A DNA stretch of 64,000 bases from Methylosinus trichosporium OB3b (lineage in GTDB: Bacteria; Pseudomonadota; Alphaproteobacteria; Rhizobiales; Beijerinckiaceae): contig NZ_CP023737.1 of assembly GCF_002752655.1 (NCBI RefSeq), positions 1,972,501 through 2,036,500 on the forward strand, in the 5' to 3' direction. The notes beneath the pieces were generated by a model that made no database searches, had not been told where the DNA came from, and was given only the letters and a program-made list of their open reading frames with translations. Shown here piece after piece: positions 55,631-64,000 of the stretch. The position numbers were made by a program, and so were the translations under genes. Each line of letters opens with the position of its first letter. The first letter of the stretch is position 1.

Positions 55631-55767
55631 ATTTGCGGCCCTCTGGTCGAGAGGCAGGGGCTCCAACGCCGAAGCGCCTCGCGTAAGGAAGGAAGGGGCG
55701 CCGTCATGTCGCACCCGTGTGTCTGCGCCGCGCCGCCATCGACGCGACGCCGTCGAAATCCAGCACT

Positions 55768-56073
55768 CTAGAAGGGGCTGGACGCGCTGTCCGCGAGGAC
55801 GTCGGCGGGGACGAATCCGGCGCGTCGTAGCGCCTCGGCGATCGTCGAATCGGGCTGCGCCACAATTTGCAACGCGGCGCCGATCGCATGCGCCGTGCGA
55901 CGGCTCGCGATCAGCAGCTGGATGAAGGTCAGGTCGACCTCGGTGGCGAGAGAGCAGTCGATTACGATATCGAGGCTTTGTCGAAAGGCGTTCCGGAGAG
56001 CCTCACGAATTTCCGGCGCTTCTGCGATCATCTGCTTTCCGCTGCAGGCGACGATCATAGGACGGCCATTCAT
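55768..56073 (-). CDS. STAS-domain protein at the head of the chemosensory operon
   Basis: A 101-residue protein with the STAS (anti-sigma-factor antagonist-like) pattern: an N-terminal strand, then IVIDCSLATEVDLTFIQLLI in place of the SpoIIAA DxSxxxxxDSSGLxxL block, and ALQIVAQPDSTIAEALRRAG. The phosphorylatable serine position looks replaced. Small STAS proteins open several alphaproteobacterial che operons; the role there is not established. ATG 56073. The region upstream contains a TTGTATACAA palindrome and probably the operon promoter. Confidence 0.75.
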   Translation of the reverse strand: MNGRPMIVACSGKQMIAEAPEIREALRNAFRQSLDIVIDCSLATEVDLTFIQLLIASRRTAHAIGAALQIVAQPDSTIAEALRRAGFVPADVLADSASSPF

Positions 56074-56156
56074 CGCTTTCGTGCTCCAATACCTAGCATC
56101 AAGTTAGCGGGCCGGCGATTAAGACTACGTAAAAAGCCTTTCGAGGATCGAACGAA

Positions 56157-56166
56157 TTGTATACAA
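56157..56166. promoter_or_regulatory. TTGTATACAA palindrome upstream of the chemosensory operon
   Basis: A perfect 10-bp palindrome about 85 bases before the STAS gene start. The sequence is of the kind bound by GntR-type regulators, but no such regulator is in the window. Locally AT-rich, so it may simply be part of the promoter. Confidence 0.3.
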
Positions 56167-56332
56167 CTTGGCATTGTGTCGTCATCGATCGACAAGCGCG
56201 CCGTCCGACGCATACCGTTGCAACCAACAAATACCCGAGCTCAGTTCTTTAGAACGCGTCGCGAGCGGACTCCGAACCGCCGCAGCGATGTGGAGCGAAG
56301 GAGTAGACGCCGCCGCGGCGGTCGCGCTGCGC

Positions 56333-56560
56333 TCATTTGCGGTTATCGCCGGCAATCATCCAGACGAGGCCGGTTTCTCCCCGGCGCATGACCACCCCAT
56401 GGTTCCATGCGAAGACGGGCTTCAAGATAGGCGCGAGAGCGCTCATCCAGGATTTGCTCACGTTCACCCGCCAGTCGTAGCGGGCGACGGTTCCCATCGC
56501 TACGGGTCCTCGCCAGACGCCCCCTCGAGCTCGCCGAACGCGCGCCTTCGATCCGTGCGA
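56333..56560 (-). pseudogene. C-terminal remnant of an SRPBCC-family protein
   Basis: The minus-strand frame gives RGGVWRGPVAMGTVARYDWR, followed by VNVSKSWMSALAPILKPVFA and WNHGVVMRRGETGLVWMIAG, ending NRK and a stop at 56333. This is the C-terminal pattern of bacterial SRPBCC/polyketide-cyclase-like proteins, which have a DWRVxxTKPWMNxLAPxxxPVFxWNHxxVMxxG-type tail. About two thirds of the expected gene is missing, and no start is present upstream. A decayed gene. Confidence 0.55.
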
Positions 56561-56587
56561 GTTATCATTCGAGTCGGCGTTCCATCG

Positions 56588-57000
56588 TCACATCGCCATG
56601 ACGACGATGCAGTGGCAGCCGGCGGGAGTCGTGGAAGCGGAGTGGCGGCTGTCCGCCGGTGACGCACGGAAATCGCCGGGCTTCAATTCGTCGTCGCCGA
56701 TCGAAAGGTCGCCGGAGATCTCCTCGTCCTGCGGATGGTCGTGCACCGGATAGACAGCGCTCTATCGGGAGCATAAGCGCGCGTCTTGTCCTTGCACGAG
56801 ATTGTTGGCGACCCGTCTTCACGCCGCTCATGCCGTGCGCCGCGAATTGGCGATTTTGGACGACGCGGCTTTCGGCAACAAACATCTGCTTTTTGCTGCC
56901 ATGACATCTCGACGGTCGTCCCGTGACCAGCGCGATTGCTGGCGAGGGGTGTGAGGGTCAGCACCCCATCCGCCTTAATGTCGCCATACGATATATTCAT
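56588..57000 (-). pseudogene. ChrR-like cupin gene, frameshifted
   Basis: The minus strand starts MNISYGDIKADG and shows cupin sequence in a different frame near the end: AVYPVHDHPQDEEISGDLSI, then GDDELKPGDFRASPADSRHS, ending CHCIVVMAM and a stop. This is the metal-binding HxH...E pattern and GDF-x-PAGS-H-like block of ChrR-type cupins. Joining it to the preceding ALMLPIE segment requires an indel near 56750-56757, and further slips lie upstream. No adjacent ECF sigma factor is present. With the SRPBCC remnant it forms a small stretch of decayed genes. Confidence 0.5.
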
Positions 57001-57007
57001 GTCGTAT
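56986..57007. promoter_or_regulatory. ATACGA-N10-TCGTAT inverted repeat
   Basis: A perfect 6-bp inverted repeat with 10-base spacer. It covers the start codon of the decayed cupin gene and lies about 225 bases upstream of the RND pump gene. It may be an operator for the efflux operon; no TetR- or LysR-type regulator is in the window. Confidence 0.3.
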
Positions 57008-57232
57008 CACGATCTAAATGAGCGCGGCTCGAGGTGACAAGCCCTCGCCGCCAGACATAAGGAACGCGCCTCGAGTGCCTTCACGGAACGTGTACGAAGC
57101 GCCCGACACGCCGTCCCGGCCGTGTTCGAACAGCGAACACATTGCCTCCGACGAGCCGCCGTCGCCAACTCGCTCCACCGTCGCAGCGTTTGGCGACTCT
57201 GCAATCGCTGTACGATCTCACGAGGTTCGCAT

Positions 57233-60200
57233 ATGAACGCGATCGTCGTTACCGCTCTCCGACGACCCTACACCTTTATCGTGCTTTCGATCCTTATCCT
57301 GCTCTTCGGCGTCCAAGCCATATCGAAGGCGCCAACCGACGTCTTCCCGAACATAAAAATCCCGGTGATCGCCGTCGTGTGGTCCTACGCAGGACTTTTG
57401 CCGGCTGACGTGTCAGGACGAATCACCTTCTTCTACGAGCGAGCGCTGACCTCGACGGTCGAGGGAATCGAGCATATCGAAAGTCATTCTTATTTCGGCA
57501 GCAGCATCACCAAAATTTTCTTGCAACCCGGCGTCGATCTCGCCGCGGCAGAAGCCGATGTCGCCTCGATATCGCAAACAGTCACCAAGGCTCTACCCCC
57601 CGACATTTCGCCGCCGATGGTGATGCGTCTCGAGGCATCCTCCGTACCGGTCGCCGTTCTGCAGGTGACGTCCGAATCGATGACGCCCGCCGACCTCTAT
57701 AATCTCGCATACAGCCGAATCCGGCCCCTTCTCGTGACCATTCCGGGCGCGATCCTGCCACATCCCTACGGCGGCAAGCCCAAGCAACTTCTCGTCTCGC
57801 TCGACAAGCAGAAAATGCTCGCGCGCCATCTCAGCGCCTCCGACGTGCACAACGCCTTCTCTCATCAGAGCCTCGTGCTTCCGGCCGGCGACATGAAGAT
57901 CAAGGCGACCGACTTTATGGTGCAGACCAACGCCTCTCCTTTGCAGATCCAGGATTTCAACAACATCCCCATCAAACGCGTCGGGAACGCGACGATCTTC
58001 ATGAAGGACGTCGCGGATGTGAGTCTTGCCGGCCCGCCGCAGACCAATGCGGTGCTCGTCGACGGAAAACAGGCTGTCACGGTCGTTGTCATGAAAAGCG
58101 GCGAAGCCTCCACGCTCGCGGTCGTCGACGGAATCAAAAAAATGATTCCGCGCATCGAAAGGGTCGTGCCGGCCGACGTAAAGGTAACGCTGCTCAACGA
58201 CGCATCCGTCTTCGTGAGGGACTCGATCAACGACGTCGTACATGAGATGGTCGTCGCCTCTGCATTGACCGGCGTCGTCGTTTTGTTGTTTCTAGGTTCT
58301 TGGCGCGCCACATTGATTATCGCGACCTCGATTCCTCTATCGATCCTCACCGCGATCATCTGTCTGCGATTCCTCGATCAGACCATCAACGTCATGACTC
58401 TCGGCGGCCTCGCGCTCGCAGTCGGCATTCTGGTCGACGATGCGACAGTGATGATCGAAAACATCGACACGCATCTCGAGATGGGCAAGCCGCTCGAGGT
58501 CGCGATTATCGACGCAGCGAATCAGATTGTCATTCCGACATTCGTCTCGACCCTCTGCATCGTCATCGTCTGGTTTCCGCTGTTCGAACTGTCAGGCGTT
58601 TCGGGCTGGCTGTTCACCCCTATGGCGGAGGCTGTCGCGTTCGCGATGGCCGCTTCTTTCATTCTGTCGCGCACGCTCGTGCCAACGATGGCGAAATATC
58701 TCCTCGTCGACCCGAACGCTCCTCATGAGCATCAGACGGCCGGCGCAAAGAGTGCAGAGGACGCGAAAGCCATCCTGGGGGCGCGCAAATATCCAACTCC
58801 TGATGAGCTCTACGCGATGGCCAATCGACAGGCCGAGGAAGAGGCGATGGCGGGCGAGGGCGGAGTTTCGCATTTCGCGATGCGTGTGTCGGAGCAGGGA
58901 GCGGGACCCGCGCATGGACACGCCACGCATCGGGCGACCGGCTGGTTCGGCCGCTTCCAAGGCCGTTTCGAAAAGGGCTTCGACGCGCTGCGTGACCGAT
59001 ACAATGAACTGTTGAAGCGCGCCATCGAACGACGCGGCGCCTTTGTCGCGACGTTTCTCGCCTGCGCGGTCGCTTCGCTCGGACTCCTTTTCCTGGATGG
59101 CCGCGACTTCTTTCCGGAAATAAAGTCCGGGACGTTGCAAATGCATATGCGCGCGCCTTTAGGGACACGCATGGAAGCCGCTGGGCGCATCGCCTCTCTT
59201 GTGTCGAACGACATCGCGCGAATCTTGCCTGGTCGGGTCGAGGGTGTGCTCAGCAATTGCGGCCTGCCGCTCGGACCGCATAATCTGGCGTTCATACCGA
59301 CGCCGACGATCGGCACTCAGGATTGCGACCTTACCATCACACTGAAGAACGAAACGTCGCCGGTATGGGACTACCGACGCATTCTGCGCAAGGAGCTGGC
59401 TCTTCGTTATCCCGGGACCGAGTTCACGTTCCAGCCGGCGGACCTGACCGCGAAGATTCTGAATTTCGGATCGCCGTCGCCGATCGATGTTCAGATCAAC
59501 GGAATGGACATGCAGGAAAACTACGCTTTCGCTCTGAAGCTCGCTCATGAGCTGCGAAAAGTGAGTGGCGCGACCGACGTGGTCATCCAACAGACAATGC
59601 GCACGCCGACCTTGCTCGTGGAGGGAAACCGCAGTCTCGGCCTCAACATCAAGCTGACTGAAAAGGACATCGCAGACAATCTGTTGCTCAATACGACCGG
59701 GAGTCAGCAGGTCGATCAGGAGTACTGGCTCGATCAAAAGACCGGGCTTTCCTATCAGGTCAACATCTACACGCCGCAGCCGCAGCTCACCCGGGTTCAG
59801 GATCTCCTGACCATCCCGGTGAATAAAGGTGAGCTGGATCCAGGAGGAAATGAGACGCAGCTGCTCGGCAACGTCTCCAAATTATCCTTGGTCGGAACGC
59901 CTGGCGAGGTCACGCACGCCAACATCATGCCGCTCTTCGATATCTACGTCTCGACCGAGGGCCGGGATCTCGGAGGCGTGCTCGAAGATGTAGAAAGGGT
60001 CGCCAAGAGCCTCGAACACGAGCTGCCGCGCAGCGCATCACTCGAAGTGCACGGCCAAGCAGAGACGATGCGCTCCGCTTACATCGAGCTGATCGGAGGG
60101 CTCGCCGCCTCGGTGGTGCTCATCTATCTGTTGATCGTCGTGAACTTCCAATCCTGGCTCGATCCCTTCATCATCATCACGGCGCTGCCCGGGGCGCTCG

Positions 60201-60574
60201 CCGGAATCGCATGGTCGCTCTTCATCACCCACACCAATATTTCGGTGCCTGCTCTCACAGGCGCGATCATGTCGATGGGAACCGCGACTGCGAACTCGAT
60301 TCTCGTCGTGTCTTACGCTCGCGAACGCTTGGAAATCCACGGAGACGCCCTGCTGGCTGCGGCGGAGGCAGGCTACGCCCGCATCCGCCCGGTGATCATG
60401 ACGGCGTCCGCGATGATTATCGGAATGGCGCCGATGGCGATCAGCAACTCTCAGAACGCGCCTCTCGGACGCGCAGTCATGGGCGGTCTGACGGTTGCGA
60501 CCGTCGCGACTCTGTTCTTCGTGCCCTGCATCTACGCGATCGTCTACGGCCGCAGACAGAAGGATAAAGCCTAA
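57233..60574 (+). CDS. RND-family efflux pump, inner-membrane transporter
   Basis: A 1113-residue proton-driven RND transporter. It starts with a first helix and QAISKAPTDVFPNIKIPVIA, the usual entry of the AcrB/MMPL-like porter domain. The central membrane helices carry GGLALAVGILVDDATVMIENI with the proton-relay aspartates, and the C-terminal half repeats the plan (LTGAIMSMGTATANSILVVS). Between the halves, residues about 495-590 form a hydrophilic insertion rich in His, Ala and Glu (HEHQ, GHATH). ATG 57233 has GAGG about seven bases upstream. Its TAA overlaps the adaptor start (TAATG). The substrate class, drug or hydrophobic compound, is unknown. Confidence 0.93.
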   Translation: MNAIVVTALRRPYTFIVLSILILLFGVQAISKAPTDVFPNIKIPVIAVVWSYAGLLPADVSGRITFFYERALTSTVEGIEHIESHSYFGSSITKIFLQPGVDLAAAEADVASISQTVTKALPPDISPPMVMRLEASSVPVAVLQVTSESMTPADLYNLAYSRIRPLLVTIPGAILPHPYGGKPKQLLVSLDKQKMLARHLSASDVHNAFSHQSLVLPAGDMKIKATDFMVQTNASPLQIQDFNNIPIKRVGNATIFMKDVADVSLAGPPQTNAVLVDGKQAVTVVVMKSGEASTLAVVDGIKKMIPRIERVVPADVKVTLLNDASVFVRDSINDVVHEMVVASALTGVVVLLFLGSWRATLIIATSIPLSILTAIICLRFLDQTINVMTLGGLALAVGILVDDATVMIENIDTHLEMGKPLEVAIIDAANQIVIPTFVSTLCIVIVWFPLFELSGVSGWLFTPMAEAVAFAMAASFILSRTLVPTMAKYLLVDPNAPHEHQTAGAKSAEDAKAILGARKYPTPDELYAMANRQAEEEAMAGEGGVSHFAMRVSEQGAGPAHGHATHRATGWFGRFQGRFEKGFDALRDRYNELLKRAIERRGAFVATFLACAVASLGLLFLDGRDFFPEIKSGTLQMHMRAPLGTRMEAAGRIASLVSNDIARILPGRVEGVLSNCGLPLGPHNLAFIPTPTIGTQDCDLTITLKNETSPVWDYRRILRKELALRYPGTEFTFQPADLTAKILNFGSPSPIDVQINGMDMQENYAFALKLAHELRKVSGATDVVIQQTMRTPTLLVEGNRSLGLNIKLTEKDIADNLLLNTTGSQQVDQEYWLDQKTGLSYQVNIYTPQPQLTRVQDLLTIPVNKGELDPGGNETQLLGNVSKLSLVGTPGEVTHANIMPLFDIYVSTEGRDLGGVLEDVERVAKSLEHELPRSASLEVHGQAETMRSAYIELIGGLAASVVLIYLLIVVNFQSWLDPFIIITALPGALAGIAWSLFITHTNISVPALTGAIMSMGTATANSILVVSYARERLEIHGDALLAAAEAGYARIRPVIMTASAMIIGMAPMAISNSQNAPLGRAVMGGLTVATVATLFFVPCIYAIVYGRRQKDKA

Positions 60575-61782
60575 TGCGGGATGCACTGCGCAAGAGACCG
60601 ATTACGGCGACGATCGGCGTCGTCACCTTGCTTTACGTCGGATATGAGCTCGTTCAACGCTATCGCATAGCGGAGGCGCTGCGCGAGGAGACGCTCGCGA
60701 ATGCGGTTCCGACCGTCGCCGTGCTCAAGGCGCAGTCTGGCCCGCCGTTCGAGACGCTGACCTTGCCGGGCAATATCGAAGCTTGGTTTCAGGCTCCGAT
60801 ATACGCCCAGGTGTCCGGTTATGTTAAGGCATGGCACAAGGATTACGGCGCGCAGGTCGCGAAGGGCGACGTTCTCGCCGAGATCAACACGCCGACGCTG
60901 GATGCGCAATTTGAGCAGGCAAAGGCCGCTCTCGAAGCACAAAAGGCGAAATTCAACCTCGCTGTCGTGACCGCCAATCGATACACATCGCTGCGCAGCT
61001 CGCATGCGGTGTCGGAGCAGTCGATTTCCGTCGAAGTCGCCAATATGAAATCGGAAGGGGCGCAAGTCGCCGCAGCCGAGCAGAACGTCAAGAATTTCGA
61101 GGCGAAGGAAGCGTTCAAGACGATCATCGCGCCGTATGACGGCGTGGTGGTGGCGCGCAACATCAACGTCGGCGACTATGTCAACAAGGAAGGAAACATC
61201 AGCGATCGGAGCACGGTCACCAGTCTGTTCTCGGTGGCGGACATACACAAGATGCGTCTCTTCATCTCGGTGCCGGAGGCGTTCGGACATGTTCTGAAGA
61301 CGGGCTTGACTGCGGAGGTGACGGTTCCTCAGTTCGGAAGAAGACGCTTCACAGCGAATTTTCTGACGGTCGCGAACGGCTTCGATCCGAACACGCGCAC
61401 CGCGGTCACGGAATTCACCATCGACAACGAGGACCGCGCCTTATGGCCTGGCTCCTATGCGACTGTTCATGTGAAGGTCCCTCTCGATCCGAACATTCTG
61501 GTCATCCCCTCCAGCGCCCTGGTCTTCCAAGAAGACGGCGCTCAGGTCGCTGTCGTCTCCGACGACAATCGCATCCATTTCAAGTCGATCGGCGTCGGAA
61601 AGATCATGGATGCCGCAATCGAAGTGATCGACGGGCTGACCAAGGATGATCGCATAGTGAACAATCCCAGCGCCGCATTGCTCGAAGGAGACGAAGTGCG
61701 CGTCGTTCAGCCGGCTCCGGGATACGATCTGGCGACGCCGAGCGCTTCAGCGAACAATGGCGATCAAAATTCCGCTCTGTAA
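60574..61782 (+). CDS. RND periplasmic adaptor (membrane-fusion protein)
   Basis: A 402-residue HlyD/AcrA-like adaptor. An N-terminal anchor (ATIGVVTLLYVGYELVQ) precedes LTLPGNIEAWFQAPIYAQVS, the first lipoyl half. A coiled-coil hairpin follows with QFEQAKAALEAQKAKF, then KTIIAPYDGVVVARNINVGD, the second half. The beta-barrel and membrane-proximal domain end in IEVIDGLTKDDRIVNNPSAALLEGDEVRV. It bridges the RND pump and the outer membrane factor encoded on either side. Its ATG overlaps the pump's stop codon. Confidence 0.94.
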   Translation: MRDALRKRPITATIGVVTLLYVGYELVQRYRIAEALREETLANAVPTVAVLKAQSGPPFETLTLPGNIEAWFQAPIYAQVSGYVKAWHKDYGAQVAKGDVLAEINTPTLDAQFEQAKAALEAQKAKFNLAVVTANRYTSLRSSHAVSEQSISVEVANMKSEGAQVAAAEQNVKNFEAKEAFKTIIAPYDGVVVARNINVGDYVNKEGNISDRSTVTSLFSVADIHKMRLFISVPEAFGHVLKTGLTAEVTVPQFGRRRFTANFLTVANGFDPNTRTAVTEFTIDNEDRALWPGSYATVHVKVPLDPNILVIPSSALVFQEDGAQVAVVSDDNRIHFKSIGVGKIMDAAIEVIDGLTKDDRIVNNPSAALLEGDEVRVVQPAPGYDLATPSASANNGDQNSAL

Positions 61783-61812
61783 CGTATAGACCAGCTCGAG
61801 CGAGACTCATCA

Positions 61813-63405
61813 ATGCTGCTACCTTCACGAACGCCCTGGTCGCGCGCAGCGCTGCTGCTCGCGGCGCTCGGCCTCTCGGGCTGCGACGCGCTTCCGGCCG
61901 TGGATTTGGCGCCGGAGTATCAGCCTCCGCAGTTCGTGGTTCCCGAATCCTGGCGGGGCACGAGCCCCTTCACAGTGGCGACTCCATCGGATGGCGAAGT
62001 TCGAATGGAGTGGTGGAAGCTGTTCCGGGATTCGACCCTCGATGATCTCGAGAGCAAGGCGATGGCCGCCAACCCTGATCTGCAAGCCGCCGCGGAACGC
62101 TTTACACAAGCGCGCGACATCGTCATCAAGACTCAATCGCGTCGGATACCTCATCTCGGCGTCGCATTCGGCGCGTCCGACGATAAGCAATCGGACGCGG
62201 CCTTGTTTCGTGGGCCGCTCGATCCGACATATGACAGAAGCTATTCTCCTGGCGGCCTAGCGTCCTGGGAGCCGGATTTCTGGTCTGCGATCCGCAACGC
62301 GACACGCGCGACCGTCGCTCACGCGCAAGGGCTCGCGGCGGATTATTTTTTGGCGCGGCTGAGCCTGCAGGCGGAAATCGCGAGCGACTATTTCGTCCTC
62401 CGCGGCTATGACGCTCAGAGCGCGATCTACAGGCAATCGATCGCTTATTATAAGAAATCCCTCGAGGTCGTGAATGATCGCTTCAAAGGAAAGCTCGCTT
62501 CCGAGCTCGACGTGGCGCGCGCCCAATCGCTCCTGTATAGCACGGAGGCGAAAGCCCAACAAATCGAAGCCGATCGCGAGGTGACGGAGCACGCGCTCGC
62601 TATATTGACGAATACCGTCCCTGCGAGTCTCTTCATTGCGCGGACCTCACTCTTGCGGCTTCACCCGCTGAAGCTTCCCCGGGGCGTTCCAGCGAATTTG
62701 CTCGAGCGACGACCGGACGTGGCCGGCGCGGAGCGCGAAATGGCGCGGGCTAATCGCGAGATCGGGATCGCACGCGCAGCCTTTTTCCCCAATGTCGTCT
62801 TCCGACTGGACGGCGGTTTCGAAAACAACAGCCTCAATTTGTTCAAGCTCGCTCACAGCTATTGGACCTATGGTTCGACGGTTTCGATGCCGCTCTTCGA
62901 GGGCGGCCTTCGCCGCGCGCAATTGCAGCAATCATGGGCGGCCTATCGCGAAACAGAGGACAAATACCGTTCGGTCGTGCTGAACGCCTTTCGCGAGGTC
63001 GAGAACGGACTCAGCCTGACGAACCGACTCGACACGGCGTCGAGGAAGCAGGACGCGGCGGTGGCGGCGACCGAGAAGACGCAGAATCTCACGATGGAGC
63101 TCTACAAGGGCGGCCTCGTCACCAGCCTCGACCTCATTTATGCGCAAGTCGCGACTCTTACCGCGCGCATCGATTCCGCGATCATCAAGACTCGTCTGCT
63201 CGGCTCCACCGTCGGTCTGGTCCGCGCGCTCGGCGGCGGCTGGAGCCGAAAGCAACTCCCCACCGACGAGCAGATTCCCCCGATCGCTATGTTCCAAACG
63301 GATAATTTGACGCGGCCAGCCACTGTGAACGACATCGGTAGCGCCACGCCCGACATCAACGCCGACAATAATCTCACGAGGGGCGTTTCGACAAAGACTC
63401 CATGA
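61813..63405 (+). CDS. outer-membrane efflux lipoprotein (NodT/OprM family)
   Basis: A 530-residue TolC-like outer membrane factor. The lipoprotein signal peptide ends in the lipobox LSGC (Cys25), so the protein is acylated and outer-membrane anchored. The mature sequence has WWKLFRDSTLDDLESKAMAA, SYSPGGLASWEPDFW, VNDRFKGKLASELDVARAQS, the LLERRPDVAGAEREMARANR repeat junction and a second matching half. These are the family's two-fold helical hairpins. It completes the tripartite RND pump and lies 30 bases downstream of the adaptor. Stop at 63405. Confidence 0.94.
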   Translation: MLLPSRTPWSRAALLLAALGLSGCDALPAVDLAPEYQPPQFVVPESWRGTSPFTVATPSDGEVRMEWWKLFRDSTLDDLESKAMAANPDLQAAAERFTQARDIVIKTQSRRIPHLGVAFGASDDKQSDAALFRGPLDPTYDRSYSPGGLASWEPDFWSAIRNATRATVAHAQGLAADYFLARLSLQAEIASDYFVLRGYDAQSAIYRQSIAYYKKSLEVVNDRFKGKLASELDVARAQSLLYSTEAKAQQIEADREVTEHALAILTNTVPASLFIARTSLLRLHPLKLPRGVPANLLERRPDVAGAEREMARANREIGIARAAFFPNVVFRLDGGFENNSLNLFKLAHSYWTYGSTVSMPLFEGGLRRAQLQQSWAAYRETEDKYRSVVLNAFREVENGLSLTNRLDTASRKQDAAVAATEKTQNLTMELYKGGLVTSLDLIYAQVATLTARIDSAIIKTRLLGSTVGLVRALGGGWSRKQLPTDEQIPPIAMFQTDNLTRPATVNDIGSATPDINADNNLTRGVSTKTP

Positions 63406-63782
63406 GATCGGCCAGTCTCATCCCTCGCCTGCAGAGCGACCGTCGCCAAAGGCGCTCTATCAATTCGATGCTAACTATAAGGGCCTGTTCCGACCTCGGC
63501 CGTGACTTTGTTAAAGCAGACGAAAGTGGTTGGATTTATCCGTGGTCGGCGCTTCCGTCGGCAGCCCCGCCGGAGGCGGCCGGCCGCATCGACTCGAGCC
63601 TCTCGTAGAGCGTGAGTCACGCAGGAGTTGGCAGGCGCAGCGAGACCCCATGCTGGTTACGCCGTTTGCTGTCTCGGCAGGAGCCGAGCTCACGACGACG
63701 GTGGAGATGGCGCGCGCCGCTTTCTGAGCAAAACGGCGCGAGCCTCTACCGGAGCGGCGAATTCGAACGATCTGGAGTCGCC
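63406..63782. other. intergenic region after the RND operon
   Basis: About 380 bases with no gene I can support. AGAGCG (63433-63438) and CGCTCT (63453-63458) could form a weak hairpin just after the operon. Otherwise nothing is recognisable. Confidence 0.4.
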
Positions 63783-64000
63783 TTGATCGCTTTGGCGCCG
63801 ACGCTGTTTTTGTTCAGCGCATTCATCCTCCTGCTGCTGAGCGCCTTCATCTATGTGATCTGGCGTAGCGACGAAGAGGCGAATGAACTGTGCTGGTGGG
63901 CCGCGAGTTTCCTGACGGCGGGATGCTCGGCTCTCTGCTTTGCTTTTCGCAATCAGATCGAATCGCTCTCGATCGTCCTCGGCAACGCCTTCTTGCTGTG
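63783..64000 (+). CDS. N-terminus of a membrane protein, truncated by the window edge
   Basis: An open frame runs to the end of the window from TTG 63783, with GGAG five bases upstream. It reads LIALAPTLFLFSAFILLLLS, a transmembrane helix, then WRSDEEANELCWWAASFLTA, and a second hydrophobic segment ending ESLSIVLGNAFLL. The WWAASFLTAG...(L/I)xIVLGNAxLL pattern is like the membrane N-terminus of many alphaproteobacterial GGDEF diguanylate cyclases. The catalytic part lies outside the window, so that assignment is a guess. Confidence 0.6.
   Translation, partial: MIALAPTLFLFSAFILLLLSAFIYVIWRSDEEANELCWWAASFLTAGCSALCFAFRNQIESLSIVLGNAFLL

Noticed and set aside
1..64000. Search by eye for tRNA genes, rRNA, CRISPR arrays, insertion sequences and integrases
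   Set aside because: None could be supported; no cloverleaf, regular spacer-repeat array or transposase motif was recognised.

Overview
The window is high-GC bacterial chromosome. The likely source is an alphaproteobacterium of the Hyphomicrobiales, plausibly a methanotroph or methylotroph of the Methylosinus/Methylocystis kind. That placement is an inference from protein character, from the complete aerobic (cob-type) corrin pathway and from the style of the chemotaxis and surface-glycan genes. No rRNA, tRNA or methane-oxidation gene is present to prove it.

Layout. (1) 0.2-4.1 kb: a carbamoylation module (radical SAM protein, SxtJ-like membrane protein, a 49-residue DUF5989 peptide, NodU/CmcH-type carbamoyltransferase), followed by an inverted, decayed copy of the end of the SxtJ-like gene. 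(2) 4.15-7.5 kb, minus strand: a MacA-MacB type ABC efflux pair. (3) 8.07-16.9 kb: a cobalamin riboswitch with a recognisable promoter and a Shine-Dalgarno-sequestering hairpin, leading an operon cobG-H-I-J-(K reversed)-L-E-M-B-F. It encodes every step from precorrin-2 to hydrogenobyrinic acid a,c-diamide. Neighbouring genes overlap by ATGA/GTGA/TGATG. Between about 9.1 and 12.7 kb the genes carry a dense run of 1-2 base indels; the rest of the operon is clean. (4) 16.9-18.3 kb: remnants, including the decayed 5' end of a two-partner-secretion exoprotein gene. (5) 18.3-22.6 kb, minus strand: a FecBCD/BtuFCD-class ABC importer translationally coupled to two paralogous proteins resembling the archaeal TiaS kinase-like domain. 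I consider this the most unusual system in the window. (6) 22.7-44 kb: a surface-polysaccharide island. It holds a 1966-residue protein with seven FD-x2-WY repeats and three GT-B glycosyltransferase modules, a TPR-sulfotransferase, a UDP-glucuronate 4-epimerase-like enzyme, two beta-helix proteins, an 813-residue serine-hydrolase-like protein, and a minus-strand operon of two methyltransferases, an HMGL-type aldolase, a HAD phosphatase and a CMP-sugar synthetase. (7) 44.1-56.1 kb, minus strand: a chemosensory operon (STAS, CheY, CheA, CheW, two duplicated MCPs, CheW, CheR, CheB, soluble MCP-like coiled-coil protein). (8) 56.3-57.0 kb: remnants of an SRPBCC protein and a ChrR-like cupin. (9) 57.2-63.4 kb: an RND tripartite efflux operon in the order pump-adaptor-outer membrane factor. 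(10) The 5' end of a membrane protein runs off the right edge.

How the parts work together. The cob operon makes the corrin ring under B12 feedback. The glycan island appears to make, activate (CMP-sugar acid, UDP-sugar), assemble and decorate (sulfate, methyl, possibly acyl) a cell-surface polymer. The chemosensory operon is a self-contained signalling array with adaptation enzymes CheR and CheB but no flagellar genes beside it. Two exporters (MacAB-like and RND) are independent modules.
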